A stretch of DNA of 64,000 nt from Streptomyces sp. CB02261 (lineage in GTDB: Bacteria > Actinomycetota > Actinomycetes > Streptomycetales > Streptomycetaceae): positions 186,001 through 250,000 of the forward strand of contig NZ_LIVX01000011.1 in assembly GCF_001905665.1 (NCBI RefSeq). The letters run 5' to 3'. This document shows, piece after piece, positions 7,722 to 15,803 of the stretch. Each line of letters begins with the position of its first letter. Position 1 is the first letter of the stretch. The position numbers and the translations under genes are program-made. The notes under the pieces were generated by a model. The model made no database searches, was not told the origin of the DNA, and saw only the letters and a list, made by a program, of their open reading frames with translations.

Positions 7722-8723
7722 GTGACAGCAGCACAGTCTCAGGATGCGGGCGGTGCGCCGGTGGTACGGATCATCCGCGTGACCACACCACCGCCTGCCG
7801 GGCCGCCTTCGGGACCGCCTTCCGGACCTCCCTCGGGCCCGCCGTCCGGACCGCTCCGCCCGCCCTCGCCGGAACCCGACCCCGAGCGCGGCCCCGGGTC
7901 CGGGTCCGGGGCCGGCCGCGGCACGCCCCCGGGCTCCGGCTCCACCGCGCAGCCCCCGCCCTCCCCCGGAGGGGACGGCCGCCGCCGCGTCGTCCTGATC
8001 GCCGTCGGCGGAGTGCTGGTGGCGGCGGCGCTGGGCATCGGTCTGGTCGCCCTCCTCGGCGGCGACGACGACAGCCCCACGACGGCGAGCCCGACGAGCC
8101 CCGCGGCGTCCAGCCCGCCCGCCGACTCCTCGTCCTCCCGGGCACGGGCGCACGCCCTCGCCGAGCGCGTGGCCATGGCGCCGGAGGACTGGGGGCCCGG
8201 CTACACGAAGGGCGACCCGTACGAGCGGGACCCGGCGGGCGAGTACGAGGTGGGGCAGGACTGCAAGGGCTTCGAGCAGGCGGCCAGGTCGGGCACCCTT
8301 GCCTCGGTCAGCCGTACCGTGAACAGCACCGGGTCGCATCTCCCCTCGACGACCGAGGTCCGGGTCTTCGCGGACGCGGAGACGGCCCAGGCGTTCGTCG
8401 AAAGCTCCGAGGACACCACGCGCCGCTGCCCGACACAGCAGTCGGGCGAGCTGCGCTGGTCCTCGGTCCGCCAGGCCGCGGCGCCGGATGTGACCGGACT
8501 CGATCAGGTGATGGCCGAGGAGGGCACCCAGACGGCGGACGCCGCCGGCACCAGAACCGATTACCCCTACGTCCTGTACACCGGCCGGACCGGCGACACC
8601 GTGGTGAGCGTGTTGGCCTACGAGACCCGTGCCGACGTCGCGGCCCTGGGCCCGCGCGCCCGGGGCGTCCTCCAGAAGCTCCAGCAGCGGGTGGAGAGCG
8701 CCCGCGCGAGCGCGCGCCCGTGA
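7722..8723 (+). CDS. Membrane-anchored protein with Pro-rich N-terminus and extracellular sensor-like domain
   Basis: A 333-aa protein. Residues 20-85 are Pro/Gly/Ser-rich with about five PPSG units. A transmembrane helix (VVLIAVGGVLVAAALGIGLVALL) is near residues 90-115. After a Ser/Thr-rich linker comes an extracellular domain of ~190 residues. That domain resembles the PknH-type extracellular sensor domains and lipoproteins of actinobacteria. The function is unknown. The GTG at 7722 has no good ribosome binding site, and GTG codons near 7761 or 7779 are alternatives. It is divergent from cimA and convergent with the transporter gene. Confidence 0.75.
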   Translation: MTAAQSQDAGGAPVVRIIRVTTPPPAGPPSGPPSGPPSGPPSGPLRPPSPEPDPERGPGSGSGAGRGTPPGSGSTAQPPPSPGGDGRRRVVLIAVGGVLVAAALGIGLVALLGGDDDSPTTASPTSPAASSPPADSSSSRARAHALAERVAMAPEDWGPGYTKGDPYERDPAGEYEVGQDCKGFEQAARSGTLASVSRTVNSTGSHLPSTTEVRVFADAETAQAFVESSEDTTRRCPTQQSGELRWSSVRQAAAPDVTGLDQVMAEEGTQTADAAGTRTDYPYVLYTGRTGDTVVSVLAYETRADVAALGPRARGVLQKLQQRVESARASARP

Positions 8724-8733
8724 GCGGGGGCGG

Positions 8734-10068
8734 TCAGACGGCGGGGGCCGATGTCTTCTCCGGTTCGCCGGCCCGTTCCGGCCCGCCCGTGCCGCCCACC
8801 CGGCGCAGGTCGATGTCCCGGGTCTCGCGCATCGTGAGGTAGACGACCAGGGAGACGGCCGCGCAGCCCGCCACGTACCAGAAGAAGCCCGACTCGATGC
8901 CGGCGTCCTTGAACCACAGCGCCACGTACTCGGCGGTGCCGCCGAAGAGGGCGTTGGCGACGGCGTACGGCAGCGCGACGCCGAGGGCCCGGATGCCGGT
9001 GGGGAAGAGCTCGGCCTTCACGCAGGCGTTGATCGAGGTGTAGCCGGTGATCACGACCAGCGCCAGCAGGGAGAGCCCGAGCGCCGGCCAGAAGGAGCCC
9101 GCGTGCCGCAGCATCGTCATGATCGGCACGGTGAGCAGCGTCGACCCCACGGCGAAGGTGATGAGGAGCGGTCGGCGGCCGATCCGGTCGGAGAGGTGCC
9201 CGGCCAGCGGCTGGAGGCAGGCGAAGACGATCAGGGCGCAGAAGGAGACCAGGGTCGCGGTCTGCTTGGGGAGTCCGGCGGAGTTGGAAAGGTACTTGGT
9301 GAGGTAGGTCGTGTACGTGTAGTAGGCCACGGTCCCGCCCATGGTGAGCGCGACGACGAGGAAGGCCTCGCGCCGGTGCGCCCAGAGCGCCGTGAGGGTG
9401 CCCTTCCGGTCGCCCGCGACCGCGTCGTCGGCGGTCTCCTCGTACACCTCGGTCTCCAGCATGGTGCGGCGCAGGTAGAAGACGACGGCCGCGCCGAGGG
9501 CGCCGATGACGAAGGGGATGCGCCAGCCCCAGTCGTGCAGGGCCTCGGTGGTGAGGGTGTGCTGGAGGACGAGCAGCAGGCCGAGGCCGAGGATCTGGCC
9601 CGCGGTCATCGAGACGTACTGGAAGCTGGAGGCGAAGCCGCGGTGCTCGGGGTCGGAGGCCTCGGTGAGGTAGGTGGCGCTGGCGGCGTACTCGCCGCCG
9701 ACGGAGAGTCCCTGGAGGAGGCGGGCGACCAGGAGGACGGCGGCGCCGCCGTATCCCGCGACGGCGTAGGTGGGCGCGACCGCGATGAGGAGCGCGGACG
9801 CGGACATCAGGGTGACGGTGAGGGTGAGGGCGGCCTTGCGCCCCTTGCGGTCACCGACGCGGCCGAGGAGCCAGCCGCCGACGGGCCGCATGAAGAACCC
9901 GACGGCGAAGATGCCGGCGGTGTTCATGAGTTTGGCGGTGTCGTTGCCCTCGGGGAAGAACGCGCCCGCGAAGTAGGTGGCGAAGCTCGCGTACACGAAC
10001 CAGTCGAACCACTCGACCATGTTGCCGGCCGAGCCTACCCAGATCTTCTTCCAGTGCTCTCGTCCCAT
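8734..10068 (-). CDS. MFS transporter, metabolite:H+ symporter (MHS) family
   Basis: A 444-aa, 12-helix permease. It starts WKKIWVGSAGNMVEWFDWFVY, the signature of KgtP/ShiA/ProP-type symporters. GRVGDRKGRKAAL in loop 2-3 and RLLQGLSVGGEYAASATYL in helix 4 are the MHS hallmarks. The family imports organic acids, betaines or similar small solutes by proton symport. The substrate here is unknown. It lies 97 bases after the TetR gene of the urease-like cluster on the same strand, so it may belong to that unit. A weak ribosome binding site precedes the ATG. Confidence 0.9.
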   Translation of the reverse strand: MGREHWKKIWVGSAGNMVEWFDWFVYASFATYFAGAFFPEGNDTAKLMNTAGIFAVGFFMRPVGGWLLGRVGDRKGRKAALTLTVTLMSASALLIAVAPTYAVAGYGGAAVLLVARLLQGLSVGGEYAASATYLTEASDPEHRGFASSFQYVSMTAGQILGLGLLLVLQHTLTTEALHDWGWRIPFVIGALGAAVVFYLRRTMLETEVYEETADDAVAGDRKGTLTALWAHRREAFLVVALTMGGTVAYYTYTTYLTKYLSNSAGLPKQTATLVSFCALIVFACLQPLAGHLSDRIGRRPLLITFAVGSTLLTVPIMTMLRHAGSFWPALGLSLLALVVITGYTSINACVKAELFPTGIRALGVALPYAVANALFGGTAEYVALWFKDAGIESGFFWYVAGCAAVSLVVYLTMRETRDIDLRRVGGTGGPERAGEPEKTSAPAV

Positions 10069-10165
10069 GGTCCGGAACCGTGCCCGAGGGACGGTGCAGG
10101 ACTCAAGGCCGCAGGCCGCAACGATCCTGTGTACTTACGTGCGTTGCGGTCGCGGCCCCCGCACG

Positions 10166-10795
10166 TCAGTCGCGCGGCAGCAGGTCCTGGTCGATGAACT
10201 CCCGCACGTGCTCCAGGACCTGCTCCCGCCCGGTGCCCGGGATGCCGACGGCGACGTGCACGCTGAAGCCGTCGAGCAGGGCCCGCATCCGGGCCGCGAA
10301 CCGGTCGGGGTCGACCGGCCGGAACTCCCCGCGCGAGACGCCCTCGGCGAGGATGGCGACCAGGTCCCGGTGCCAGGCGCCCTCGATGGCGGCCTGCCGG
10401 GCGCGGGCGTCGTCGTCGGCGTTCTGCGACCGGTTCCAGACCTCCAGCCACAGCGTCCAGTGCGGGTCGCGCGGCCCGTCGGGCACGTACACGTCGACGT
10501 ACCCGTCGAGCCGCTCGCGCGCGGTCCCCGGGCCGGAGAGCAGGGCGCTCCGCTCGGCCCCGAGCCGCCCCTCGCTCCACTCCAGGGTCCGGAGCAGCAG
10601 CTCGTCCTTGGTGCGGAAGTAGTAGAGGAGGTGGCCGCTGCTCATGCCGACCTGCCGCCCGAGGCCGGCCATCGTCAGCCCGTCGAGCCCCCGCTCGGCG
10701 ATGGTGCCCATGGCGGCGGCGAGCACGTCCTCGCGGGGCGGGGCGGCCTGGTTGCGCCGGCGGGGGTGGGGCGGTGGGCTGCTGCTCTGACTCAC
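10166..10795 (-). CDS. TetR family regulator, BetI-like C-terminus
   Basis: A 209-aa repressor. The helix-turn-helix is in residues 22-68 (GLDGLTMAGLGRQVGMSSGHLLYYFRTKDELL). The ligand domain (WTLWLEVWNRSQNADDDARA) is of the BetI C-terminal type. GTG start at 10795. It is the last gene of a minus-strand run after the UreAB-, UreC- and deiminase-type genes, with a 30-base gap, so it probably controls that operon and the divergent permease. BetI-like and PuuR-like members often sense amines or choline-like ligands, which would suit an amine pathway; that is inference. Confidence 0.88.
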   Translation of the reverse strand: MSQSSSPPPHPRRRNQAAPPREDVLAAAMGTIAERGLDGLTMAGLGRQVGMSSGHLLYYFRTKDELLLRTLEWSEGRLGAERSALLSGPGTARERLDGYVDVYVPDGPRDPHWTLWLEVWNRSQNADDDARARQAAIEGAWHRDLVAILAEGVSRGEFRPVDPDRFAARMRALLDGFSVHVAVGIPGTGREQVLEHVREFIDQDLLPRD

Positions 10796-10825
10796 TCGTA
10801 CGTTCTACCGTATGACCGCCGGCGC

Positions 10826-11842
10826 TCAGACCCTCGGCTGCTGCTGGGTGATGCAGTGGATGCCGCCCCCACCTGCGAAGATCGTCCGCGCGTCGACGAG
10901 GACGACCTCGCGCTCGGGGAAGAGGCGGCGGAAGATCTCGGCGGCGAGCTCGTCGTGGGGGTCGTCGAAGGCGCAGAGGACCACGCCGTCGTTGCACAGG
11001 TAGTGGTTGATGTACGAGTAGTCGACCCAGTCGCCCTCCTCGTCCGTGAGGACGGTCGGGGCGGGGATCTCGACGACCTCCAGCGGGCGGCCCTGGGCGT
11101 CCGTCTGCCCGCGCAGGATGTTCACGTACATCCGGGACCGCTCGTAGTCGGGGTGGGCCGGGTCCTGCTGGCTGTGGACGAGGACGGTGCCGGGGCGGGC
11201 GAAGGCGGCGACGATGTCGACGTGGCCCTGGGTGCCGTAGAGGCCGTAGTCGCCGGTGAGGCCGTTGGGGAGCCAGATCGCCTTGGTGGTGCCGAGCTTG
11301 GCGTGGATCTCGTTCTCGACCTGCTCGCGGGTCCACCCGGGGTTGCGGCCGGGACCGAGCTGGACGGTGTCGGTGAGGAGGACCGTGCCCTCGCCGTCCA
11401 CGTGGATCGCACCGCCCTCGTTGACGAGCGGGGACGGCAGTACGGGGACCCCGGCGAGGTCCGCGACATGGCGGGCGATCTTGGAGTCGTGCTCCCAGCG
11501 GGCCCAGTCCTGGGCGCCCCAGCCGTTGAACACCCAGTCCACGGCGCCGAGTTCGGTGCCGTTCGTGACGAAGGTGGGGCCGATGTCCCGCATCCAGGCA
11601 TCGTCGAGGTCCCGCTCGACCAGGTCGACGTCGGGGCCGACGAGGGCGCGGGCCGACTCCGCGTCGCCGGGGGCGACGACCAGCGTGACCGGTTCGAAGC
11701 GGCGGACGGCGCGGGCCACCGACGCCCAGGCGGCGCGGGCCTCGGCGAGTTCGCCCTCGTTCGTGAAGGTGGGGTTGGGGCTGGGCCAGGCCATCCAGGT
11801 GCGCTCGTGCGGCATCCACTCGGCGGGCATGCGGTAGGTCAT
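10826..11842 (-). CDS. aguA: Agmatine deiminase (peptidyl-arginine deiminase family)
   Basis: A 338-aa guanidino-group-modifying enzyme. It hydrolyses agmatine to N-carbamoylputrescine and ammonia in characterised members. Key sites are visible: DDAWMRDIGPTFV near residue 82 (substrate-binding Arg and Asp), GHVDIVAAF near residue 208 (catalytic His and Asp) and GGGGIHCITQQQP at the C-terminus (catalytic Cys). It lies 19 bases after the UreC-like gene on the same strand. No AguB-type (nitrilase) N-carbamoylputrescine amidase is in the window. Agmatine is the likely substrate, but another guanidino compound is possible. Confidence 0.9.
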   Translation of the reverse strand: MTYRMPAEWMPHERTWMAWPSPNPTFTNEGELAEARAAWASVARAVRRFEPVTLVVAPGDAESARALVGPDVDLVERDLDDAWMRDIGPTFVTNGTELGAVDWVFNGWGAQDWARWEHDSKIARHVADLAGVPVLPSPLVNEGGAIHVDGEGTVLLTDTVQLGPGRNPGWTREQVENEIHAKLGTTKAIWLPNGLTGDYGLYGTQGHVDIVAAFARPGTVLVHSQQDPAHPDYERSRMYVNILRGQTDAQGRPLEVVEIPAPTVLTDEEGDWVDYSYINHYLCNDGVVLCAFDDPHDELAAEIFRRLFPEREVVLVDARTIFAGGGGIHCITQQQPRV

Positions 11843-11861
11843 CGAGGAGTCCTAGGGAAGG

Positions 11862-13544
11862 TCAGAGGAAGTAGAGGCGGTTGAGGGAGACGGATTCGAC
11901 CGCCTCGGAGCGGATCGGTGAGCCGTCGAGGGAGACGAGACCGGTACGGTCGTCGACCTGGACGTCTCCGACCCGGGAGTTCAGGAGCAGGTCCGCGGGG
12001 CCGATGCCGCGGGTGCCGCGTACGGGCACGCGGCGGCGCCGGGTCGGCATCCGGTCGGCGCCGAGGTCGACGGCGGCCTGGGCGACGAAGGCGACCGAGA
12101 GGTCGGCGGCCGTGGCGCCGTGCCCGCCGAACAAGGGCCCGAGGACGAGCGGTTCGCAGGTGTCGGTGGCGGCGTTGGGATCGCCCACGACCCCCCACGC
12201 GGGGAAGCCGGACTTCAGCACCAGCTGCGGCTTGGCGCCGAAGAACTCCGGCCGCCACAGCACGATGTCGGCCAGCTTGCCAGTCTCGATCGAGCCGATC
12301 TCGTGGGCGAGGCCGTGGGCGAGCGCCGGGTTGATGGTGAGCTTGGCCAGGTAGCGCATCACGCGCGCGTTGTCGTCGTGCGCGCCGTCGCCCTCCATGG
12401 GTCCGAGCTCGGCCTTCATCTTCCCGGCCATGGCGAAGGTCCGGCGTACGGTCTCGCCGGCCCTTCCCATCCCCTGCGCGTCGGAGGAGGTGATCCCGAT
12501 CGCGCCGAGGTCGTGCAGGACGTCCTCCGCGCCCATCGTCCCGGCCCGGATCCGGTCGCGCGCCATGGCGGCGTCGCCGGGGAGGTCGGTCTTCAGGTCG
12601 TGGACGGAGACGATCATCCCGTAGTGCTCGGCGACCGCGTCGCGGCCGAAGGGCAGGGTGGGGTTGGTGGAGGAGCCGATGACGTTCGGCACGCCCGCCA
12701 TCTTGAGGACGTTGGGCACGTGTCCGCCGCCGCAGCCCTCGATGTGGAAGGCGTGGATCGTACGGCCGTCCAGGACGCGGAGGGTGTCCTCCACGGAGAG
12801 GCACTCGTTGAGGCCGTCGCTGTGCAGGGCGACCTGGACGTCGTGCTCCTCGGCGACCCGGAGCGCGGTGTCGAGGGCGCGGGTGTGGGCGCCCATGTCC
12901 TCGTGGACCTTGAAGCCGGAGGCCCCGCCCTCGGCGAGGGCCTCGACCAGCGGGGCCGGGTCGGAGGACGAACCGCGGGCGAGGAAGCCGATGTTGACGG
13001 GCCAGGCGTCGAAGGAGTTGAAGGCGTGCCGCAGGGCCCAGGGCGAGTTGACGCCGACGCCCCACACGGGGCCGAACTCCTGCCCGATGATCGTGGTGAC
13101 GCCGCTGGCGAGCGAGGCCTCCATGATCCGGGGCGAGAGCAGGTGGACGTGGGTGTCGACGGCTCCGGCGGTGGCGATGAGGCCCTCGCCGGAGACGATC
13201 GAGGTGCCGGTGCCGACGACGACGTCGACGCCGTCGAGGGTGTCGGGGTTGCCGGCCCGTCCGATCGCGTGGATCCGGCCCTCGCGGATGCCGATGGAGA
13301 CCTTGCGGATGCCGAGGACGGCGTCGATCACCAGGACGTTGCTGATGACGACGTCGCAGGTCTCGCGGACGGCGGCGGCCTTCAGGTGCAGTCCGTCGCG
13401 GGCGGTCTTGCCGAAGCCGGCGAGGAACTCGTCGCCGGGCTTCTGGGAGTCCGACTCGACCCGGACGACGAGCCCGGAGTCGCCCAGGACGACACGGTCG
13501 CCGGCGCGCGGGCCGTGCACGGATGCGTACTCGTACGGGTCCAT
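11862..13544 (-). CDS. ureC: Divergent urease alpha subunit-like amidohydrolase
   Basis: A 560-aa UreC-family protein. All nickel-centre residues are present: H132 and H134 (DTHVH), carbamylatable K212 with H214 (FKVHED), H241 (LHSDGLNE), H267 (FHIEGCGGGH) and D355 (SSDAQGMGR). The mobile-flap motif MVCHHLD of true ureases, with catalytic Cys319 and His320 in Klebsiella numbering, is replaced by MIVSVHDL at 310-317, so by hand alignment both catalytic flap residues are lost. The ATG overlaps the upstream stop (ATGA). No ureD, E, F or G is nearby. It is probably a nickel hydrolase with a substrate other than urea; maturation factors would have to come from elsewhere. Confidence 0.85.
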   Translation of the reverse strand: MDPYEYASVHGPRAGDRVVLGDSGLVVRVESDSQKPGDEFLAGFGKTARDGLHLKAAAVRETCDVVISNVLVIDAVLGIRKVSIGIREGRIHAIGRAGNPDTLDGVDVVVGTGTSIVSGEGLIATAGAVDTHVHLLSPRIMEASLASGVTTIIGQEFGPVWGVGVNSPWALRHAFNSFDAWPVNIGFLARGSSSDPAPLVEALAEGGASGFKVHEDMGAHTRALDTALRVAEEHDVQVALHSDGLNECLSVEDTLRVLDGRTIHAFHIEGCGGGHVPNVLKMAGVPNVIGSSTNPTLPFGRDAVAEHYGMIVSVHDLKTDLPGDAAMARDRIRAGTMGAEDVLHDLGAIGITSSDAQGMGRAGETVRRTFAMAGKMKAELGPMEGDGAHDDNARVMRYLAKLTINPALAHGLAHEIGSIETGKLADIVLWRPEFFGAKPQLVLKSGFPAWGVVGDPNAATDTCEPLVLGPLFGGHGATAADLSVAFVAQAAVDLGADRMPTRRRRVPVRGTRGIGPADLLLNSRVGDVQVDDRTGLVSLDGSPIRSEAVESVSLNRLYFL

Positions 13545-14242
13545 CAGTTGCCCTCCTCGTCGGACGGGACGCCCAGGTAGCCGCAGGCCGCCGCGCGCCT
13601 CAGTGCCTCTTCCCTCGCGCCCGGCGCGTCCAGCGGGCCGTCGACCAGGCCCGCGAAGCCGATGGCGACGCGGGCGCCGCCGATCGGGACGAGCCCGACC
13701 TCGGCCTCGCCGCCCGGGTCGAAGCGGAAGGAGGCGCCGGCCGGGATGGCGAGCCGCATGCCGTAGGTGGCCGCCCGGTCGAAGTCGAGGCGCGGGTTGA
13801 CCTCGAAGAAGTGGAAGTGGGAGGTGACGCTCACCGGGACGGTGGCCGTGTTGCGCACGCGGAGGGTGAGCGCGGGCTCGGTCTCCGGGTGTCCGGGGCC
13901 GGGCAGCAGCGCGCCGGGCGCCCCTTCCCCGAGGCCGCCGCCGCCGATCGGGTCGGAGACGACCGCGAGCCGTGAGCCGTCGTCGAACACCGCCTCGACA
14001 TGGACCTCGGTGACCACGTCGGCGACGCCGGGGAGCACGTCGTCGGGGCCGAGGACCGAGCGGGCGGCGTCGATCGCCTCGGCGAGTCGCTTGCCGTCGC
14101 GGGCCGCCTCGCAGACCGTGTCCGCGATGAGCGCGGTGGCCTCGGGGACATTGAGTCGCAGGCCCCGGGCCCGGCGGGCACGGGCGAGCTCGGCGGCGCC
14201 GAAGAGCAGCAGCCGGTCGCGTTCCGTGGGGGTCAGTCGCAC
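13544..14242 (-). CDS. ureAB: Fused urease gamma-beta (UreA-UreB) subunit
   Basis: A 232-aa fusion. Residues 1-100 are UreA (MRLTPTERDRLLLFGAAELA, LPGVADVVTEVHVEAVFDDG). Residues 110-225 are UreB (VRNTATVPVSVTSHFHFFEVN, FDRAATYGMRLAIPAGASFRF). The GTG at 14242 is 8 bases after AGGAGGT. The stop overlaps the start of the UreC-like gene, so the two should be translated together. Fused A-B subunits occur in Helicobacter ureases and in a second Streptomyces urease locus. It should form the scaffold around the divergent alpha subunit. Confidence 0.9.
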   Translation of the reverse strand: MRLTPTERDRLLLFGAAELARARRARGLRLNVPEATALIADTVCEAARDGKRLAEAIDAARSVLGPDDVLPGVADVVTEVHVEAVFDDGSRLAVVSDPIGGGGLGEGAPGALLPGPGHPETEPALTLRVRNTATVPVSVTSHFHFFEVNPRLDFDRAATYGMRLAIPAGASFRFDPGGEAEVGLVPIGGARVAIGFAGLVDGPLDAPGAREEALRRAAACGYLGVPSDEEGN

Positions 14243-14260
14243 GTCCGAAACACCTCCTGT

Positions 14261-14298
14261 TTGAGCGACACTCTAAATGCTGAGACGCTCGGTTCCAA
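14261..14298 (-). promoter_or_regulatory. Promoter of the ureAB-ureC-aguA-tetR run
   Basis: On the minus strand TTGGAA (14298-14293) and TAGAGT (14275-14270) are separated by 17 bases. TAGAGT is part of the 18-base element TTGAGCGACACTCTAAAT (14261-14278), which recurs on the other side of the divergent region, so the -10 box and a regulator site coincide. Confidence 0.6.
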
Positions 14299-14329
14299 GC
14301 ATTGACGTGAGGTACAGCCACGGGTCACA

Positions 14330-14347
14330 TTGAGCGCCACTCTAAAT
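14330..14347. promoter_or_regulatory. Second copy of the shared operator-like element
   Basis: TTGAGCGCCACTCTAAAT repeats the element at 14261-14278 with one mismatch, 69 bases away in the same orientation. It lies 30 bases before the permease start codon. The core GAGYGNCRCTC is close to a palindrome. This suggests one regulator, perhaps the TetR protein of the cluster, for both divergent genes. Confidence 0.55.
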
Positions 14348-14377
14348 CTTCCGCCGCTCCCGTCCCCAGGAGTCCCC

Positions 14378-15799
14378 ATGCCGATAGAACAGCGCGGAGT
14401 CGACACCATCCCCGAGGCCGAACGCACCAGCGGCCCCCGCGACCTCGTGGCGATCCTGCTCGGATCCAACCTGTGCCTGGGGGTGATCGTCTTCGGCTGG
14501 CTGCCGGTCTCCTTCGGCCTCGACCTCTGGGGCTCGGTGACCTCCGTCGTGGCCGGCACCCTCCTCGGAGTCGCCGTCACCGCGCCGCTCGCGCTCGTGT
14601 CGCTCCGGACCGCGACCAACCTCTCCACCTCGTCCGGCGCCTTCTTCGGCGTACGCGGCCGACTCGTCGGCTCGGTGGTCGGCCTGCTGCTCTCGCTCGG
14701 CTACACGGCGCTGACCCTCTGGATCGGCGGAGACGTCATGGTGGGCACGCTCGCCCGCCTGGTCGGCCTGCCGACCGGCGGCGCCGCCCACGCCGCCGTC
14801 TACGCGCTGCTCGCCGCCTGCACGGCGGTCGCCGCGGTGTACGGCTACCGGCTGCTGCTCAGGCTGAGCAAGGCCCTCGCCCTCGGCATGACCGTGCTCC
14901 TCGCCGTGGGCCTCGTCGCCTACGCCGGGGACTTCACGACGGCGGCGGTACCGGACACCCCGTACCTGCTCGGCTCGTTCTGGCCGACCTGGCTGCTCTC
15001 CGCGGTGGCCGCCGGGCTCAGCGGCCCGGTCGCCTTCATCACCCTGCTCGGCGACTACACCCGGTACGTCTCCCCCGTGCGCCACAGCGCGGCGAAGGTC
15101 TGGCGGGCCACCTGTCTCGGCCTGGTCGTGGGACTGCTCGTGCCTCAGCTCTTCGGTACGTACACGGCGCTCGCCGCCCGTGGCGCGCTGGACTACGCGG
15201 GGCCGCTCGTCGCCGCCTCACCCACCTGGTACCTGGTCCCGCTGCTCGTCGCGGCCACGGCCGGGTCCGTCGGCAACGCCGGACTGATGCTGTACTCGAT
15301 GGGGCTCGACCTCGACGCGATCCTGCCGAAGGCCACCCGGGCCCGCGCCACCCTGGTGGTCGCGGCGGTGGCGACCGCCTTCGTCTTCCTCGGCCACTTC
15401 GCGTCCGACGCGCAGACGGCGATGACCTCGTTCGTGCTGCTCCTCACGGCCATCGGCACGCCGTGGGCGGTGATCACGCTGATCGGCCACGCCCGATGCG
15501 GCGGGACGTACGACCCGGAGGCGCTCCAGGTCTACAACCGCCGGGCGCGCGGCGGGATCTACTGGTACGCGGCGGGCTGGCAGCCGCGCGCCACCGCCTC
15601 CTGGGCGATCGGCGCGGCGACCGGCCTCGCCTCGGTGTCGACACCCCTCTACGAGGGACCGCTGCTCGCCCTGACGGGCGGGATCGACTGCAGCTTCGTC
15701 CTGTCGGGAATCGTGGGCGGCGCGCTGTACGCCGTCCTGACACCGCACAGGGCTCCCGGGACCGTGACGGCCCCGGAAGCCCTGACACAGGCGGAGTGA
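14378..15799 (+). CDS. NCS1 family permease (cytosine/purine-hydantoin type)
   Basis: A 473-aa integral membrane protein with about 12 helices and the NCS1 layout. It has LLGSNLCLGVIVFGWLPVSF in helix 1, GPVAFITLLGDYTRYV in the middle and YSMGLDLDAILPK in helix 8, comparable to CodB-like permeases. The family imports nucleobases, hydantoins, allantoin or thiamine-type cations. The ATG at 14378 follows CCAGGAG. It is divergent from the urease-like operon and shares its operator-like repeat, so it probably supplies that pathway's substrate. Substrate not determinable here. Confidence 0.88.
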   Translation: MPIEQRGVDTIPEAERTSGPRDLVAILLGSNLCLGVIVFGWLPVSFGLDLWGSVTSVVAGTLLGVAVTAPLALVSLRTATNLSTSSGAFFGVRGRLVGSVVGLLLSLGYTALTLWIGGDVMVGTLARLVGLPTGGAAHAAVYALLAACTAVAAVYGYRLLLRLSKALALGMTVLLAVGLVAYAGDFTTAAVPDTPYLLGSFWPTWLLSAVAAGLSGPVAFITLLGDYTRYVSPVRHSAAKVWRATCLGLVVGLLVPQLFGTYTALAARGALDYAGPLVAASPTWYLVPLLVAATAGSVGNAGLMLYSMGLDLDAILPKATRARATLVVAAVATAFVFLGHFASDAQTAMTSFVLLLTAIGTPWAVITLIGHARCGGTYDPEALQVYNRRARGGIYWYAAGWQPRATASWAIGAATGLASVSTPLYEGPLLALTGGIDCSFVLSGIVGGALYAVLTPHRAPGTVTAPEALTQAE

Positions 15800-15803
15800 G
15801 CGA

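Noticed and set aside
11862..14321. A single 819-aa protein covering UreC and UreAB
   Set aside because: Only the part downstream of the ATG at 13544 matches UreC. The rest is out of frame with the UreAB gene, which has its own start and motifs.
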